Of a DNA stretch of 64,000 nt, positions 1-12,560 are shown piece by piece; position 1 is the first letter of the stretch, and each line of letters begins with the position of its first letter. The notes below the pieces were generated by a model. That model made no database searches. It saw only the letters and a list, made by a program, of their open reading frames with translations, and was not told the origin of the DNA. Position numbers and translations under genes: made by a program. Origin of the DNA: Sclerurus mexicanus (lineage: Eukaryota; Chordata; Aves; Passeriformes; Furnariidae); the NCBI GenBank assembly GCA_013396755.1, contig VWZF01006750.1, positions 1,482,704 through 1,546,703 on the forward strand, in the 5' to 3' direction.

Positions 1-3000
1 GATTACAGAGTTCACAAAAATCATCAATTATTCAAAAACAGAAGCCAAACTAGGACTGTTTTTTCACTTTTAACCATCTGACAGACTTGCATGCAGAAAA
101 CAAAGTCGTGTTTTGCATGGTATTGCTCACTTGGCCCAATGATGCTGCTTTGCCTCTGCAGCAGAAATGACATAGTTGGGCTGGAAATATGAGTAGAAGA
201 TGTTATCCCTGGCTGCCTACAGGACATCAGCGCTGCTCTTGCAGATAGCCAAGAGCCTGACAGTAAAATAACCTGCAAAGAATCACTACATGAGAAAGTT
301 GGGCTGCTGTTGTATTCATACCTGAAGACCAGATCAAATAGCATGTGATGTGCCAGAAACTGAGGATTCTCCTTCTGCAGAAAGACTTCCAACTGAAAGA
401 GCACAGAAAAAGCAAAAAAGTGCAAAATAAACTATGGAGTAATTCTACACTAACAATGACCCAAGAGAGATACACTCAGGTGAGGGGCACCAGGTGCAAC
501 CACATAATCACACAAACAACAGCATGTTAATATTAGTCCTCTGCGCTTTCTGGTATTACTGTCTTAAAGAGTTTCAACATTGCCACCAGGGATTCAGAAG
601 GATAAATCAAGTACCTAGACGTAAGTTTCCAGAAATATTTCTAATTGTGATCTGCACAATTTTTAGGTAAAGCTGTATGGGGACCTGATAAGGTCTCAAA
701 CACTCAACAGGAAAAAGACCTGAGTCACAAAGAATTGCCATGGATATATATACAGTCATATCACAGATGACTTAAGTTATTTGTTCCCACAATTATCTCA
801 GTACTAAATTATGCTAAGAAGAACTGATGGCAAAGTTTAAACATCCTGAAACACACAGTGCCAGCAAATAAGCCCACTTAGAACTCATTCTACCCAGTTC
901 CAGACTAGGTGATAGATTATAAACACAAAAACAAATAATCTCAATCTGCTTAATTTCTAACAGGAAACTGGGAGGGCTGAAGTTCCTCTCCAGTCTGCAC
1001 TCTGTACCACTCTTCTCCAACAATTCACCCCAGAGACATCTTGCCTTTTTACCACCTTTCTTTTGTCTATATGTTCATGTTCAGATGAAATGTCACCCTA
1101 TTTTAAACCACAGTTTATGCAAGATGAATCTTTCAGTTCACCACACAGAACTTGAAAGGGCAGGCTCTAGGAGGATTCCAGGTTCTCATCCTAGATGCCC
1201 CTCCTCCCCCTCNTGATAACTATGTTCATTTTGGTCACACCCCACCCAACCATATGCTGTTGTTTTTAAGCACACATGGAATTTTTGCACGCTAGCAATA
1301 TGTTGGAGCTTTTTGGGCTTTAAGTGCTGAAATTAAATTACTTCTGGTGTGAAAACTGAAACCACCTCCAGCAACATGCAAGAATTTCTGAAGTTGTTGC
1401 AAATTCCACAATATTTTGGGTGTGGAACAGAGGAGGTATACTTCTTCCCTGCTTTCTTAAATCAGCTTACAACACAGAGATACTTCAGCTAACTCACTTA
1501 GGACACATCTATACAGCACAATGCAGTGTGCCATGAGCATGGTGCAGCTTTAGCAATAATTAGTCTTGTTGAAGGCAAGCAAAGACAAAGACAAAGACAA
1601 AGATGTAACATAGCAACATTTATCTCAAGATTGTTTGATTAAAACATACAAGCAGAAAACATGGACAGCTACTAGTTGTTTATCCTAATCTCCTGAATTC
1701 CTTGTTTTTCATGAATAAGGCAATGCATGATGAAAGCATCAAAATAAAAGTCTGGGCATTTCAGTGAATCAGCTAGAGTTTAAACACACCCTTATATAAT
1801 CCAAAGAAGGAGGAAGTAGAACTAGTACTGCAGTTCACTTCTTCAGACACCAAGTTTTCAGTATCAAAAGACATTAATAAGTCATTTCTTATTGCAAATT
1901 GGCTGTCATGTTTAGCTTAAAGATATTAATTTCTCTTCAAACTTAGTATCTATAAAATTACATGTAGGTATTTTTAAATGTATTTTGCATACGTTGACAA
2001 CAAAAAAATCCCTGAATTATGGAGCAGCTTCTACTGGGCAGCTACATATAAATATAGTTGATTGTTTCATTCAAAATTTTTAAACAGCCAGTTGTACCAT
2101 ATTCAGACAACTTGCAATTTATAGCTCTAAATACACATATCCAGAATCTTATAAACTTTACGGTACTTACCCACATACCATCACAAAGATGCATTTAACA
2201 AGTACTCTAGGACAGAAAAAAAAGAGCTTCCAGTTTCCTAAGATGACTAAATCTGGACCAGTCTTTTCTCTAGGTGAGACACATTTTAGTTGGAGGCTGA
2301 CACAGAGCTCAGATTTTGACATGCAGAAGAAAAGATTGTGTCTCACAGGGCTGCAGTTACTTGCCTTTGAGTACATTCATCTTGAGTTGCACAGGAGCAT
2401 CCCTCTTTTTCTGCCATCTTAACTCCTTCCTTTTGTTCTCCTCCATCTTTGATTACCACCTCCACCAAAACCAGCACCTTGACATTGCCACCAAAAGAGA
2501 TTTGAAACATTTCCCCAGCCCCTTCTAGCTGAAAACCAGCTGACGTACTTATTAGATAATCCTGCTGGACAAAAGAAAACATGTTTCATTCTCCCTCTCA
2601 TAGTCCTCTCCAAATAACAAGCTCTTTTGCAATATATGGATTTCTACCTCTTCCCTGTTTCCCTCTCTTGTCCTGATGGATACACCTAACATCTTCTCCT
2701 TCTGTTCCTTCACCCACAGCAAGCTAGGACACTGTTTAATCTCTCATTTTCTTTGAATGTGATGGTCCCTCTGTTCCCTTCAGTTAGTCCATTTCTCCTA
2801 CACCATTTTGGCTTTGTACACCTAAAGGTTTCGGAGTTTTATTATATATAGCAGTATTTTGAACCAGCCAAAACCTGGGGTCTTGCTACACTGTCTTTCC
2901 AAGATTCAGAGACAGCCTTTCCAACATCAAATGTCGCAGAACTAACCCACAGGCATTAGGAACAAGGTTTCGACTCTGCTCACAAATCCAACAGATCTCT

Positions 3001-3220
3001 TCTCAAAAGCTAGTCAGATTGCAAGGAGTCAGAATCTGTGTTTTCATGAATTACCATCATTATAATGCTATTTATTAAAAATAATTGTCTTCTTGCTTGG
3101 TTGGTTTTTTATTGCTTTAATGATACATCACAGTGTAAAATAGAATATTTTTAAAGTCACAAATGGGGATTGCCTTGAAATCAACCAAACAACAACAGAA
3201 AGTTAAAAAAAACCTGAAAG
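1..3220. other. Intergenic sequence, no gene seen
   Basis: AT-rich unique DNA. The longest frame (24-425, minus, 133 codons) has no recognisable domain. A short AAAGAC tandem run lies at about 1580-1603, and one unresolved base (N) is at 1213 after a C-rich run. Confidence 0.6.
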
Positions 3221-3225
3221 CCTGT

Positions 3226-3661
3226 TGTCCTGGTTTCAATCCAGATCAGAGGGAGTGGGTGTGGCCAAGAGGCCGTGTTTTTCAACACCACATTAAGTCA
3301 TTGACAGAGGTAGGGGAAAGGGACTCTTTCCTGCTTCTGGGAAGGAGAAGCATCCCCTTCCAGTGGAACAAAAGGGGAAGGAACCCATCCACCATTGTAC
3401 ATGGTACCACCATGGTACCAGGCTTGATGAGCATTTTTCATGTAAATCACCCTCTCCTGGTATACTTTAGTTATTAATATTGTTGCTCTTACTGCTCACT
3501 TTCTTAATCTCATTGGTGTTTCCAGTAAATTGTTCTTATCTCAATATCTGAGATCTTTGCCTTTTACCCTTCCACCAGAGTGGGGGGGTGAGGGGAAGCA
3601 AGTGCTGGCACTGTTTCAGTGGAAGTACTAAATTGGGGAATATCATCCCTAATCCATGACA
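3226..3661 (+). mobile_element. Solo LTR, ERVL-like avian endogenous retrovirus, with 5-bp target duplication
   Basis: A 436-bp element starts TGTCCTGGTTTCAA and ends CCATGACA, giving TGTC...GACA termini, and is flanked on both sides by the perfect duplication CCTGT (3221-3225 and 3662-3666). The start TGTCCTGGTTTCA and the region AATTGTTCTTATCTCAA followed by a G-run near 3580 match, from memory, a common bird ERVL LTR. Five-base duplication fits that class. No internal retroviral genes adjoin, so it is a solo LTR left by recombination. CpG sites are nearly absent, indicating age. Confidence 0.88.
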
Positions 3662-3666
3662 CCTGT

Positions 3667-4043
3667 AGAGTCATGATACCTGTCTAAAGAGGATACAATA
3701 AGCAACAATGTAAAAATCCAAATCTTTGGCACTGATGGCACTGTACCTTTTTAAAGAATCACTAACAAATTAAAAAGTTTCATGGGAACTTCCACTAAGA
3801 ATTCCAAACTGAATCTCATTTTTACTACATTTGGATCTCTTTTGTCTTTCTTTCTATAATGATCAAGCACTGAAGCATTTCTTGGCTGAACACTGTCCAA
3901 AAAATGTATTTTAAATTGGGAATACTTACACTTCATTGAAAGTGGAATTAAGAATTATTTCTATCCACAGTTCCAGATGTCACATTGAGTCAAAAAATAC
4001 AGAAATATTTGCAGTTTGTAGATAAACCATGAACTGGGGAAAA

Positions 4044-4084
<41 letters not shown>

Positions 4085-7000
4085 GTGTATCTTTTGGGAC
4101 CTATTCGCTGAAACTACTCAGGGTGGAAGCATCATTTTCATGAGCTCTGAAAAATGCAATATGCTCCAGGTAAAACTTCCATCACCCTCTGTGGAGTGTG
4201 ATTTCTTTTTTAAGAAGGCAAATAAACACTTTCCTCCCCCAAAACAAACCTTAAATCAAAGCTTCTTACCAGAAGTTAAGATATGCCTTGTATAAATTTT
4301 TACTGTATACAGGTATGCATTTTTTAGCCCAAAAACTCTCACCAGCCTCTTCTAGCATTTCCCCAACATCATGAACCAGCAGCCATCAGCATGTGGATCT
4401 GGGCAGGTTGGTTCCTGCTTAGGAAGGTCAGGAAAATTAAGGCTTCCTGTTCCAGGAAAACCCAAGCATGGGTCTGAAGCATTTTGCAGACCTTGAAACA
4501 TTATTTTCTTGGATTATAAATATAAATGTTTATTATGATTTGTCATTTCAAACAAGCAGCATTCTTCATTGGCATGTTACAAAGCCAGAGGAAGGGCTAC
4601 TGACAATATGGCATGGTATCGTTCCTCCATTTGAATGTTCAGAATTACCTTTGGACAATTAGGCATAAGACTATATTTCCTAAATTTGCATAAAATGAGA
4701 ATCACACAGATGGACAACACATGCTTCCCATAAGTCCAGTGTGAAAATTACTCTATCACTTGTCGTTGTACCCAATCTTTCCACATTTCTGGCAATTCAT
4801 ATCTTAAACAAACAAGAATTGTGACAAGCAAAACAGATGGTCTCTCCTCCTCCTTCCTAAAAAGTTCCAAAGGCATATTTCCCAAAATTCTTGCTTTATA
4901 ATGGTGCTGTTCTACGTGTCACAGCAGTTTTGAAAGAAGTTTCAGTCATACACAAATAGCAGGCCTAAGACTTTTACACCAAGGTCCTGGAAAACTTGCC
5001 CCAGAAAGCAAAGGATTCATAGAGGAAATGAGTTAAAGCCCCCAGATCTTCTAGGTGACTTTAAAGACATGACAGTCAAGCTGTTTAAAACAGGCTTGCT
5101 ATTCAAAGGCTAAAGGCAGATTCTGTTTCCTTCTCCATTTATAAACGAAACTATTAATTGGTGTGTGGCATCAGGTCATTACTCAGCATGTGGGAGTTTT
5201 ATCAAACGTACATATTTGCTAAGGAAAAAATGTCCTGCAACAAAAGGAATTCCTAATCAATGGCACATGAGCTTTTTCATTGTGAAAGTTCACAATGGAC
5301 ATACAGCCAAGAATTGTGCCTCCATTGTGCCCCTCACAGCATACCAACCTTCTCTTTTGTCTCCACTCCATGTGGTCTTCTGCTCAAATGTGTCAACTAT
5401 GCCTACAGGTATCCATCTCCTACCCAGAAAGAGTAATGCAGTGTTCAGAGGGATGAGATAGGCTAGTGCACCTTGCAAGGTTACAGAGATATGATCCTCT
5501 ATGTGTAGTGACTTATGAACAAGCTGATGACAGGCAAACAATGTTAGGTGTGAAGAAATCTTTGAGGAACCCACATGACCAAGAGCATAACCCACTTCTG
5601 TCTCTAAGCAACACCACCTGTAAAATCAACTCCCTATTTCACAAGTATTAATAAGCAATGCAGCCATCATGCCAGTAATCTGCTTAGCCTTTGCAACAGC
5701 ATTGCATAGCTACCCTCAGTCTCTACTACTGCGTGTATACGTTTTGTAGGTATGCAAATTAATCGGACTTAGAAAATAAGCTGCATCCATACCTTGTCAT
5801 TCTCAGCAACTGAGCAAGCAGTTCTTGGTAAAGGTATTGCTGAAGAAATAGCAAGTGTGTATCCCATCAGAAAATGAGACACAAGCCTAGCTCTCCTCTT
5901 GCTGCTTGTTCTCCCATCATTAGGCTATCATGGGAAAGGTGTGGCTTCATTACCACTATCTTTAAAGAAAACAACTGCTGTCTGCTGAATTTTGAGAGAA
6001 GTCTGATAATGTCAGAGCGTATCAGGTGGCATCTTAAAGAGTCCTACTTAAGGAGTCCCTCAGCCAGCTCAGAGAAGGAAACTATTCACTAAGCACCATA
6101 AGGTGATGCAGAGGCCTGTGGCAGCCCTTACCAAGCACAGAGAGGCAGCTCCTGGAGACACGAGGTAGCAGGTTGGCAGATGGTTTTTCCAGGCTCAATT
6201 TCAGGCTCATGTGCCTCAGTGCTGCCCACTTTGGCTCTAAGCCTTGTTTATGGGCAGGGTATTTAGTCCCCTATCCAGAAGACAAAAAGAGTGTTACATA
6301 TTCTGTATTAGGATGCAAGCTTGCATTATTCCTATGTCAGACTGGAAATTGTGCTTTTCTCAGTTACAATTTAATGCATAAATTCAGATGTTTCTAGTAA
6401 TGAACAGCAAACAGTTGAAACTAATACTTAATGGAAGAGAGGGCTAGTGAAAATTTTCTGGATCTGTAGGTCACCAAAATCATTGACGTCAGCTTCATAA
6501 TTAACTGACTAGATGACACCTAAGACTGATTTGCTGGTTGAAAAGACAGAACACAGAGACTCTTACTAATGATCAGGATCTGCCACTCTCTCACTTACAC
6601 TGAATATCATTTCACTGCCTAAACTATCCTTTCAGTTTTAGCTGACCAAGTCAAGATATCATTAAATTAGGTTGAGCAGTAATTTATGCCCAAAATGCTC
6701 TCACTGGTACTACTGGATTATTTCTATTCATGTTTATCCCCACTATTTTTCCCTTCCCCTTAACAACAGTGAGCATATCAGGAGTGGGAGTCATTTCATA
6801 TTCAAATGCATGACAAAGGCAAGAAGTCCTTTCTGAGGTGTTTATAAACTTATATTCAGAGACTGAAGTCTTGTATTTGGTCATAAATTCAGTACATGCA
6901 ACCACAAGTTTCCCCATTCCATCCACCCTGGCAATTAGTTTTGATCCCAGTTTGAATCAATCACTTCTGAAGCAAAAAATCTCATTTGGTTTCTATACCC

Positions 7001-10000
7001 TCAGCTCATTCAAGCCTCTGCTTTACACATAGAAACTGCATCTGCACTGCAAGGCCGGAACAAACTCTGCTTCAGCTGCACTTAAAATTAGATGGGGCAT
7101 CTTCGTAGCATTTACACCTAGAGAACAGATACCTTCCAAGAAAAGTAATTAATCTAAATATGAACAATGTTTTTTTTGTTTTCTGATGAGAAGCCATTTT
7201 TGAGTTTCAAAACTCATTTTGCATATCACAAATGGACCTGGACTGCAAAGTGAGGGAACAATAAAAGATCTGTTAGTAGACAGTACACATAATACATAGG
7301 CTGAGCATTTCCTTACAGGGACACGTGTCCCTCTGTTATCATCAGCACAAGCAGAAGTGTAATTGCTCCACAAAACTGAAAGGTAGCTATGCACAACCTT
7401 CGCCCCCTCAACAAATACTTCACAGTGGAAGATTGAAGGCAAAAAGCAAGGAACACCTGTGCCATTTGTCATGTTACCTTCTGGTGACCAAAATTGCAGA
7501 ATCAAGAGCATCCTTCCTAACTTCAAAATCTCTGTGTCCTTTCTGATAAGCATGCAGGAATCTGCCTGGTTTGAGGCACCCAAGGACATCGCACAGAGAA
7601 GGAACAACATAGGCCAAGTTGTTTAAAACTAATCACCACGGTCTGGCAAATTTTTGGCATGCAGCCACCTGCAGCAGCCATTCAAAAATGCCAGGTGGCT
7701 CCATCTTGCCAGCGAGATAATTTGGCAGAGATTTTGAAATTAAGCAACTCAAAGTGAAAATCATCTGCCCTTTCCAAACAGAACTGTCTCAAACACTTGA
7801 TTAGATTTCAATCCAAACCAGATATTTTTTTCTGTTCAAATTAACTGACTGCAAGATAAGCCCTTTTTGTTCTAGCTTGTCTGGTTGATTGTGCCTCATA
7901 ACAAAAAGTGGTATTTCTGCATGTTACCTTTGCTCAGGTGGGGACTGTATTATGGAAACTGGAAGGACACATTTTATACTCTCAGTAAAGAGGAATTTCA
8001 TGTTAATAAAAACTCTTGTGAGCTACAACGCACATCTGCCTGCAGCTTCTCACCACATAGCACCTCTTCTTCAGTGGCAAGACTTATTAGGAGAAATAAA
8101 ATAATCCTGGCTGCCTTATGTGTGCAGAGGTACTTGAGAGGCTGTTAACACAAATATTTTTGTTTATAAAATATTGAATAATCAAAACTTAACTTGAGCT
8201 AGTTTTATAAATTTTCTGATCTCAGCAAGAATTCCAAACTTGAAACTGCTCTCTTATTTTTGTGGGCTTTAGCTTCAAATAATTTTATTCCCAAGTTGAA
8301 GATAACTTTTTGTTGAATTTGATTTTATTTACACCACAAAGAACTTAAAAGTTTTTAAAAAATCAACATCCAAGCACATTTTAACTGACCAAATGCAAAA
8401 TACCTTTGTTTTGCTGGAGGAGCTTTTTGCAGTCCCTAAGTATCAGGGATTTACATGGGGGTTTACTATGCTACAAAGCAAAATGTATAATTGGCTCAAC
8501 ATGTCTTCTTGCATAACAGTTTGTAAAGTTTTTTCCTAATGATTCCTCCACCAAACTCATCCGTGCTTTAAGATGTGGCAATTTTCTTCCATTTTGACTT
8601 GCGCTTTTCAAGGAGAGGTGTTAAATTCTGTCAAGCCTCCAGGCAATAAAGCTGCCTTTTTAAGCTCTCCTTTGAGATGTCTTAGAAATAGTCCATAGAG
8701 ACCAGCAGTCTCCTGTCTAAATTGATTAGAGCTTATTTTGTTCACTGTTTCTAATATGTGCATTTCTGTCTCCCAATAGCTACCTCTGCTGACACAGACC
8801 CAGACAACCCCACAGAGAGTAGAACTTCTAGCCAGATGTGATGTTTAAGAGATGGGAGAGCAAAGGAAAGGGATTCTCTCCACCACCCATTTGACTGTGT
8901 CACCCTCTGGACAGTGGTCTGAATTGGCTTTTCCAGATAACCAAAATCTTGAGATAAAGCTCAGTGGGGTCCAACAGGTGACAGACCCAAACCAAAAGCC
9001 ACCTGCATCTGTGTAATGCTGAGTTCTGCTTAGTCCAACCAGGAGCAAAATGCAATTTTTCTATTATTATCTCTATAGCCCATGGCTGAAAACAGACTTG
9101 ACATTTTGACATCAAGAATTACAATTCATTTCCAGATATTAAAAGTCTATAATTTGCTTCTACCCTGGGACTACTGCTCTTCTCATTGTATCCATTGCAA
9201 CCAGAGACATGTGAACTGCAGCACCACCCAAGTCAGAAGACATGCTAGGAAGCAAGGCTTTCACCATTAAGGCCCTGTTCCTACCTAATTAAATTTTCAG
9301 TTAATTATTTTGTCCATTTTAAGGTTTACATTTTGCTTCAGATCTCCTTTTTGTCTGGGAGAGAAAAAAGCTATATAGTGCTGTACAACAGAAGATCAGT
9401 CTCCTCGTCAGGACTGCATGAGGTATTTTGAACTCTGACTACACAGAAAATTTTTACAAAGAGTGCCAAGGCAAAATGTAAGCTGTCTTATGGAGCAGGA
9501 GGCCACAAAACCAATGGAATTAAGGAAGGACATTGAGCCTCCAGGTGGGCATGACTGACATTGAAAAGGCCTTCCTGATTTAGGTATTTCCCTACAGTAA
9601 TCTTCGTTGCACAGAACTGTATTTTTTTATTTCTGTGTAAGTTGAGGCAAAACCAAGGGCTTCACATTCACTTTAGACACAGCTAACAATCATGTCCTCT
9701 CCTTGTGCACACCCCCTATCTTTCCTATGTCACCTGAGATTCTGCCTCTGCTCCCACCCACAGTCATCATCAGCTTTTAGTTGCAGACTAACACAGATTT
9801 TCAGTCCCTACCGATTCTTCCAGTTTTTCTGCCTTTCTATTTCTTCTGCAATCCAGTGTGAGAGACCCTTCTTTTTGTCATGCAGACACATTGAAAGGAA
9901 GTACCAAGGGAGCAAGACAGGTGTGTAAGTTCAGCAGGTATGACCAGCTGAAAGCCAGAGACTTATAATGAAAAACATTACAGAATCTGAAATAGACAGT

Positions 10001-12324
10001 ATTACTAGCAGGTCTGACTTTAATGGGTGCAGTGGTGGCTGCTATAATTGGACCCTTCCATTTTAACACAAGGATGGCAATTATCTCACTGTTACTAAGC
10101 TCTTGCCTCAGTTATATCTCGTGGCAATGGCTTCTATAAGGTAGCAACAATAGCATGTTAGGTCTGGCCTGTGCGTCAATGTTTCATATCGTATATTTGC
10201 TATAGTTAAAAGTTTGGAGGCAAAGGAAACTGGACATGTTAGCAAAGAAGTTACTGATATTATAAATTGTGTCTCCGCCAATAAAGTTTACAAAGCCCCG
10301 ACCAAGGCTGTCTAGCACAGATAAACATACCCTTAGCACGTAACAGCAAGAGACACCAAGCAGTGGGGGGGTTTCCTTGTCTCACAGTCACAGAGAATAA
10401 ATTCCAAACTAACCCTGAGAAGTAGTTTATTGTGATGTCTATCCTCTGCTTTAGAGGAAGAACAAACAGCATGTAACAGCTACACCAAGAACAGTATTTA
10501 TCTGCCCACAAACCTTCTTAACAGTAAAATACAACTCTCTTCTATGCTGCGCCACCAGTAAAGCACATAGCACGTCACATGTCTTGTTGTAGGGTGTGCT
10601 GTAAAGCTTTCTTTTTAACATGACCAGATTTCTTTTCTTTCAGTCTTAGTAATGGAATTTAATCTATTAAACAATCAGGATATTTTTTCCTGGTTAAAGC
10701 AGGGCTAGGAAGATCTGCCATAACTTTTTATTTTTAACACTGTACGGCAAAGGAAAGGCATAAAACAGAAAAGGTAAAACAATGTCAAAAGATTATTCAG
10801 TGTCTGACACTCAGTGGCCAAAATCTAGTACTGCAGCTACAGAAATCAGACTGCCTCAAAACTGACCCAGCTCAAAAGTGACCCCGTTCGATGCACCAAT
10901 GGGAGGATTAAAGGACACATCATCTCCCATTTTTGTATTTCATTAGTGTATGCTTTTAAGGTACGAAATCAAAACACTGAGAATTAAAGCCAGGGTTTAA
11001 ATTACAGATCATTGAACTTGGATAGAGGACACAAAATCCAAATACTCTAATTTAGTTATCTCAGAACCAATGGAATTATTTCTATTTGATCATTAACTAC
11101 TGAGAACAGACAGGCTTTATTTTCCACACCTTTGTGTCTTTAAAAATGCCAGTCACATTACTGGTATATTTTAATAAAATTCAGTGGTGGTTTAAGCCTA
11201 TCACTTTGGGAAATTTTAGGAACAAAAAATAATAAAATGCAAATTTAATCCCTCAGAAATTATCTACATACAATCACTGAACTAATCTTAATTCAAAATA
11301 AACCATTAAACCAAAATAGGTAGATAGAACCAAGAATTACTAATAAACTTCACAAAGGTATTTAATTTGCTGCTATAATGCCACAGTATATTACCATAAG
11401 TTAGGCAGTCAAATCTCTTATAGCATAACACAAGGAAAAATAATATTCTAAAATAGAATACAAATAAAAATGTCCCCAAAAGGCCTCTCGTTGCATATTC
11501 TCAGAGACATATAGGCTTTGTTTTGCATCTACAGACTTAAATCCAAGCCAGACTGGTGAAGCCCAGCCAGAGGTGGCAGGTTTGAGAATATCATCTCCTG
11601 AGAATATTAACTGCACTTTCTCACTAGATAGAAAAAGTGGTGTGACAGAACCACTGTGGCCTAGGGAGTAACCTTGGCTGATGTACTGGGATCAGAAATA
11701 TGGGCTTAATCCTGCAGAGTAAAGGACTCGTATGAATTACAAGAAATCAGTGGCACAAAACAAGAGATAGATCATACCTTCTAGCATCACATTACATCTA
11801 GGGATAGAAGCTATCCAAGAAAAAAAAATTAAAAAGATTTTGTAACTGAATGGAGGAGATTTAGGTAAATTCTTATAAAATCCCTCTGCTTAGTGAAGAA
11901 CAGGTTATGGCCAGAGGTTTTTCAGGAGACACATTCCAATAAAGACATAAGAGATGTCAAACAGGAACTCAAAATCAGAGACAAGCTTTGTCCTTCACTC
12001 CTTGCGTTTATGAGCCAGAATATTCTAGATTACCTTCAGAGTACTGATGGCTTGGTTTTGAATCCCAGTCATGTATGCCAGAAATAATTCTGTATACCGT
12101 TTCAGAAGGTACAATTCTTTGCACAACAGGAACTTTTGCCTCAGATATCAAGCTGGCCATGCATGGCATTTTTGTCAAAAAAAATACACTGTCTTAAAAC
12201 CTAAACTATCTTGCAAACCTTGAACTATCTTGCAAATGTTTTACATTTTGCAGACATGCCTTGATCTGGAAAAGAGAGACCGTGGAACCTGGATGTTAGC
12301 ATAGGATGGTCCTTCCTTCAAGCA
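3667..12324. other. Intergenic sequence, no gene seen
   Basis: Long AT-rich, mostly unique stretch. Frames are 153 codons or shorter (7149-7610, minus) and show no domain. A full-consensus CRE palindrome TGACGTCA is present at 6484-6491. No RNA gene or interspersed repeat recognised apart from the A/GA microsatellite at 4040-4080. Confidence 0.6.
4040..4080 (+). repeat. Poly(A) plus (GA)n microsatellite
   Basis: A13 (4040-4052) is followed directly by fourteen GA units (4053-4080). An ATG frame at 4029 reads through it as Lys/Arg/Glu repeats and is not a gene. Confidence 0.97.
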
Positions 12325-12560
12325 GGGAGAAACCTCACCAAGTCCTGATCCTCCTGGGAGACTTTAATTATCCCATTATCTGTTGGAAGGGCAACACAGC
12401 AGTGCACAAGCAATCTAGGAGGTTTCTGGAAGGTATGATGATAAGTTTCTAAAACAGAGCCAAGAAGAGGACGTGCTCTGCTGCAACTCATACTTAAAAC
12501 AAGAGAGAACTTATTGGTGATATGAAGATTGGGACTAACCTGTTATAAATAATAGCTCAG
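12325..12560 (+). mobile_element. CR1 LINE fragment, endonuclease-domain region
   Basis: The plus strand reads a degraded CR1 ORF2 endonuclease segment. 'ctcctgggagactttaatta' encodes LLGDFNYP, which contains the GDFN motif of apurinic-type endonucleases. It is followed by 'atctgttggaagggcaacac' (the CWKGNTA block) and 'caatctaggaggtttctgga' (the SRRFLE block). Later blocks ('gaagaggacgtgctctgctg') also match CR1 order. The frame is broken after about 60 codons. This is an unusual internal piece, since most CR1 copies retain only the 3' end. Confidence 0.85.

Noticed and set aside
4029..4120. ATG frame with a Lys/Arg/Glu repeat
   Set aside because: It simply translates the A/GA microsatellite.
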